Shown one piece after another: positions 4,074 to 6,583 of a DNA stretch of 6,583 nt. The stretch is taken from NCBI GenBank assembly GCA_002770955.1, contig PCUH01000253.1:764-7346 (forward strand), written 5' to 3'. The translations under genes and the position numbers were made by a program. The notes under the pieces are model-generated. The model saw nothing but the letters and a program-made list of their open reading frames with translations. It had not been told where the DNA came from and made no database searches. Source of the stretch: Flavobacteriales bacterium CG18_big_fil_WC_8_21_14_2_50_32_9. GTDB lineage: Bacteria > Bacteroidota > Bacteroidia > Flavobacteriales_E > Vicingaceae. Each line of letters starts with the position of its first letter. Positions within the stretch are counted from its first letter, which is position 1.

Positions 4074-6583
4074 ATGAATTTTAGAAAAGATAGTATATTG
4101 GTATCTAAACTATTAGTGGTTTTGATGCTAGCAATTAATTCTTTTGCAGCCGATTTATATTGGGTAGGAAATAGTGGAAACTGGAATGATGCTTCGCATT
4201 GGTCAACAATTAGTGGTGGAAATGGAGGGGCGGGAGTTCCAACAATCAACGATAATGTAATCATCAATGAGCAATCGTTTAATCAAACAGGTGTTATTAC
4301 TGTTCAGGGTAACATTAAAGCTAATAGTTTTAGTTTTTCAGCAACACAAACAGTCAATTTTTCATCTCAAATTGCTGCTTCATTACAACTTGCAGAAAAT
4401 TTTTCCGTTAATGATTTTTTTGTCAATGATTTTTTTGGGAAAATCATTTTCACATCAAATCAACCAAATACACAAATAAAATCTGGTAGAATACCCTTTT
4501 TAGGAGACCTTGAATTTAATGGACAAGGTTCGTGGAAATTGATTGATGATATAGTTCTAACCGATTCTAACTATATTTATCACAAACAAGGAGAAATCAT
4601 TGCTAATAACATTACCATTTATTCAGGAGGAATAATTACACAGGGAAATTTATCTAAGAAATTAACCCTTACAAAAGCAGTTTTATATAACCACAAAAAA
4701 GCCATTTTTGATGCTCAAAATTTTTCATTAACCAAAACTAATTCCAATATTATTGTTTTTCGTCAGGCAGATGATATTAAATTAGGCAACATAAATGAGA
4801 AAACAGTTACCATGAGCAATGGAACAACAATGAGAAATCCTTGTGGATCTCCTGCTTTCACGTTAACTACAACAGTTATTACTAATTATAATGGGTTTGG
4901 GGTTTCATGTCAAGGTGTTTGTGATGCTATTATTGTTGTTTCCATAACTGGTGGAGTAGGACCATTTGATATATTATGGCTTGGAGCTCCACCACCTGGT
5001 AATTCTAACGATACTCTTTTTAATGCTTGTCAAGGTAATATTGGTGTTCAGGTAACTGATTTGGGGCAAAGCCCACCTTTCGGAGTACAATGTTCAGATC
5101 AAGTTCTTGTTACTAATCCTATTGCTATTGCTATTAATCAAACTGGTGTAATTCAACCAACTTGTAATGGCGATTGCGATGGTGCTATAGGAACAAGCAT
5201 AGCATTTGGAGTAGCTCCTTATACTATTTTATGGACAAGTGTTCCTGCTGGATTAGTCGGTCCAGGACAAGGAACCCCCATTATTACAAATTTATGTGCA
5301 GCTGCTTATACAATCAATGTAACTGATGCGAATGGTTGTACAGCTTTTAAAAATTTTAACTTAGCTGAACCTCCAGTAGTTTCGTTTCAATTAGATAGTA
5401 CCAACATCAATTGTTTTGGAACTTGCACAGGAACAGCAACAACTTCATTAGTAACTGGTGGAAATGGAGGTCCATATACCTATTTATGGACACCCAATGG
5501 AGAAACAACGCCTAATTTAACTAATTTATGTGCAGGAGTTTATGGCGTAACTGTTTCTGACCCACAAGGATGTACTGGTTCAGATAGTGTTACTATTACT
5601 ATTCCTAATCAATTACAATGGGATACAATTGTGCAAAATGTTAGTTGTGGTGGGCTTTGTGATGCTTCTATTACTGTGAATATTTTAGGAGGAGGCGTTG
5701 GTCCGTTTAATCATTTTTGGAGTAATGGATTTAATAGTACTGGATTATCATCCACCATCAATAATTTATGTATAGGAACCTATACAGATTCGATTGTTGA
5801 TGGAAATGGTTGTGATACAGTTATAACAATTATTATTACAGAACCAGATCCGCTTATCACATCAACTAATTCAACCAATGTTACTTGTTTTGTAGCCTGT
5901 GATGGAACAGCTGTTACAACCACATCAGGAGGAACTCCAGGGTATAATTATACTTGGTCAACAATTCCTGCGGGATTAACTTTTAGTGGACAAGGAACGG
6001 ATTCTATTTTTAATTTATGTCCTGGACAATATATTGTTGACGTTATTGATAGTAATAGTTGTACCGTTTCGGATACAATAACAATTACAGAACCAGCATT
6101 GTTAGTAGCCAATCCATCAGCAACCCCTCCTTCTTGTGCTGGAGTTTGTGATGGAAGTGTTACTGCCAATCCAACTGGAGGAACATTGCCTTATTCTTTT
6201 TCATGGACAGGTCCAGGAGGTCCTTATTTTACTCAAACAGTAAATAGTTTATGTGTAGGAACATACATTGTTACCGTTACTGATTCGAATAATAATTGTG
6301 TAGCCGTAGATAGTGTTACGATAGTAGCTCCTCAACCCATTTCCATTACAATGAGTAAAACAGACATGAGTTGTAGTGGTGTTTGTGATGGAACAGCAAC
6401 AGCAACCATTAATGGAGGAACATTGCCTTATACTATTGTTTGGACATCTTTACCAGCAGGTCAAGTTGGACCAGGGCAAGGAACGGCATCTATTACTAGC
6501 TTATGTGCAGGAATTTATACTATAAACATTGTAGATGCTAATGGCTGTACAGCTAACGCATCTATTGCCGTAAATGAACCCTT
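4074..6583 (+). CDS. Large secreted SprB-repeat surface protein, N-terminal part (gene continues beyond the window)
   Basis: The frame is open from ATG 4074 to the last base: 836 full codons and no stop, so the 3' end is missing. Residues 1-25 are a Sec signal peptide (RK near the start, hydrophobic 8-21, likely cleavage after S-F-A25). Residues 27-256 form an N-terminal region that opens with LYWVGNSGNWNDASHW, a start I recall from large Bacteroidota surface proteins, followed by beta-strand-rich sequence. From residue 263 there are seven SprB-type repeats of 78-87 residues, each running C-x3-C, GG-x-PY, W, L-C-x-G-x-Y, NGC and an EP-like end. SprB is the motile adhesin of gliding Flavobacterium; the repeat also occurs in non-gliding species, so adhesion is inferred and gliding is not shown. 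Such proteins usually leave by type IX secretion through a C-terminal domain, which would lie outside the window. A 15-base tandem duplication encodes VNDFFVNDFF (112-121). No frameshift is seen. Confidence 0.9.
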   Translation, partial: MNFRKDSILVSKLLVVLMLAINSFAADLYWVGNSGNWNDASHWSTISGGNGGAGVPTINDNVIINEQSFNQTGVITVQGNIKANSFSFSATQTVNFSSQIAASLQLAENFSVNDFFVNDFFGKIIFTSNQPNTQIKSGRIPFLGDLEFNGQGSWKLIDDIVLTDSNYIYHKQGEIIANNITIYSGGIITQGNLSKKLTLTKAVLYNHKKAIFDAQNFSLTKTNSNIIVFRQADDIKLGNINEKTVTMSNGTTMRNPCGSPAFTLTTTVITNYNGFGVSCQGVCDAIIVVSITGGVGPFDILWLGAPPPGNSNDTLFNACQGNIGVQVTDLGQSPPFGVQCSDQVLVTNPIAIAINQTGVIQPTCNGDCDGAIGTSIAFGVAPYTILWTSVPAGLVGPGQGTPIITNLCAAAYTINVTDANGCTAFKNFNLAEPPVVSFQLDSTNINCFGTCTGTATTSLVTGGNGGPYTYLWTPNGETTPNLTNLCAGVYGVTVSDPQGCTGSDSVTITIPNQLQWDTIVQNVSCGGLCDASITVNILGGGVGPFNHFWSNGFNSTGLSSTINNLCIGTYTDSIVDGNGCDTVITIIITEPDPLITSTNSTNVTCFVACDGTAVTTTSGGTPGYNYTWSTIPAGLTFSGQGTDSIFNLCPGQYIVDVIDSNSCTVSDTITITEPALLVANPSATPPSCAGVCDGSVTANPTGGTLPYSFSWTGPGGPYFTQTVNSLCVGTYIVTVTDSNNNCVAVDSVTIVAPQPISITMSKTDMSCSGVCDGTATATINGGTLPYTIVWTSLPAGQVGPGQGTASITSLCAGIYTINIVDANGCTANASIAVNEP
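4407..4436 (+). repeat. 15-base tandem duplication inside the surface protein gene
   Basis: GTTAATGATTTTTTT is followed directly by GTCAATGATTTTTTT, one base different, encoding V-N-D-F-F twice (residues 112-121). Each copy ends in a run of seven T. The unit keeps the frame, so gain or loss of one copy would not disrupt the protein, whereas slippage of one base in a T run would. Confidence 0.8.
4860..5120 (+). repeat. SprB-type repeat 1 (residues 263-349)
   Basis: The most divergent copy. It has C279 and C283 (CQGVC), GGVGPFDILW, C319 (NACQGN, in place of the usual N-L-C-x-G-x-Y) and C340. The last two cysteines are 21 residues apart, against 14-15 in the others, because of a small insertion (LGQSPPFG). 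Confidence 0.75.
5121..5372 (+). repeat. SprB-type repeat 2 (residues 350-433)
   Basis: Cysteines C364, C368, C408 and C422. It has the long central loop PAGLVGPGQGT, then NLCAAAY and DANGCTA, ending LAEP. It is closest to repeat 7. Confidence 0.85.
5373..5606 (+). repeat. SprB-type repeat 3 (residues 434-511)
   Basis: Cysteines C447, C451, C486 and C500. Short-loop form with GGNGGPYTYLW, NLCAGVY and PQGCTG. At 78 residues it is the shortest copy. The Asp usually found after the second Cys is replaced by Thr (TCTGTA). Confidence 0.85.
5607..5846 (+). repeat. SprB-type repeat 4 (residues 512-591)
   Basis: Cysteines C525, C529, C566 and C580. Short-loop form with GGGVGPFNHFW, NLCIGTY and GNGCDT, ending ITEP. 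The GVGPF start of the loop is shared with repeat 1. Confidence 0.85.
5847..6095 (+). repeat. SprB-type repeat 5 (residues 592-674)
   Basis: Cysteines C605, C609, C649 and C663. Long-loop form with IPAGLTFSGQGT, as in repeats 2 and 7, then NLCPGQY and SNSCTV, ending ITEP. Confidence 0.85.
6096..6332 (+). repeat. SprB-type repeat 6 (residues 675-753)
   Basis: Cysteines C688, C692, C727 and C742. It has CAGVCDGSV, GGTLPYSFSW, a Gly/Pro loop (GPGGPYFTQ), SLCVGTY and NNNCVA. It shares 19 identical bases with repeat 7 around GGTLPY. Confidence 0.85.
6333..6583 (+). repeat. SprB-type repeat 7 (residues 754-836, at the window edge)
   Basis: Cysteines C767, C771, C811 and C825. Long-loop form with LPAGQVGPGQGT, SLCAGIY and DANGCTA, ending NEP at the last full codons of the window. 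The copy appears complete; more copies probably follow to the right. Confidence 0.85.

Noticed and set aside
4049..4267. 72-codon minus-strand open frame
   Set aside because: It is antisense to the signal peptide and N-terminal region of the surface protein, whose frame is continuous and meaningful.
4267..4479. 70-codon plus-strand open frame with a hydrophobic look
   Set aside because: It is the wrong frame of the surface protein; the hydrophobicity comes from T-rich codons.
5948..6169. 73-codon minus-strand open frame
   Set aside because: It is antisense to repeats 5 and 6; regular repeat DNA creates long shadow frames.
4860..6583. CRISPR-like or noncoding tandem repeats
   Set aside because: The period is 78-87 codons, conservation is at the protein level, the frame is open throughout and there are no short identical repeats with unique spacers.

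Overview
The window looks like a piece of a Bacteroidota chromosome, most likely from the Flavobacteriia/Flavobacteriales side. The DNA is AT-rich. The candidate promoters fit the Bacteroidota pattern (TTTG/TTG, then 19-20 bases, then TAnnTTTG) rather than the E. coli type. There is a lipoprotein with a short Cys-terminated signal peptide. The right third is a long SprB-repeat surface protein, a protein type characteristic of this phylum. This placement is inferred from gene content and base use, not from a database search.

Layout: (1) 1-181, intergenic, with a short tandem 8-mer at the left edge and a good promoter for the next gene. (2) 182-880 (+), a class III (SIRT5/CobB-like) sirtuin. 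(3) 877-3106 (-), a tight three-gene operon read right to left: a biotin carboxyl carrier-type protein, an uncharacterised lipoprotein and epoxyqueuosine reductase QueG, with only 3-4 bases between genes. Its last gene meets the sirtuin tail to tail with a 4-base overlap. (4) 3107-3168, a short divergent promoter region. (5) 3169-3933 (+), an alpha/beta hydrolase of the YbfF esterase type. (6) 3934-4073, intergenic, with a candidate promoter and three TTGCAA palindromes. (7) 4074 to the right edge (+), the first 836 codons of a large secreted protein: signal peptide, an N-terminal region of about 230 residues, then seven consecutive SprB-type repeats of 78-87 residues. The frame stays open to the last base, so the gene continues beyond the window.

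The left 4 kb is housekeeping: protein deacylation, tRNA queuosine synthesis, a biotin-dependent carboxylase component and a small esterase. The genes share transcription units but no evident pathway. The right part is a cell-surface protein, probably a type IX secretion substrate. The most distinctive feature is its repeat array: every repeat keeps four cysteines in the same arrangement, and the repeats fall into at least two subtypes that are interleaved. I see no tRNA, rRNA, CRISPR array, transposase or phage gene. I see no convincing undescribed system; the repeat protein is the part most worth following up.
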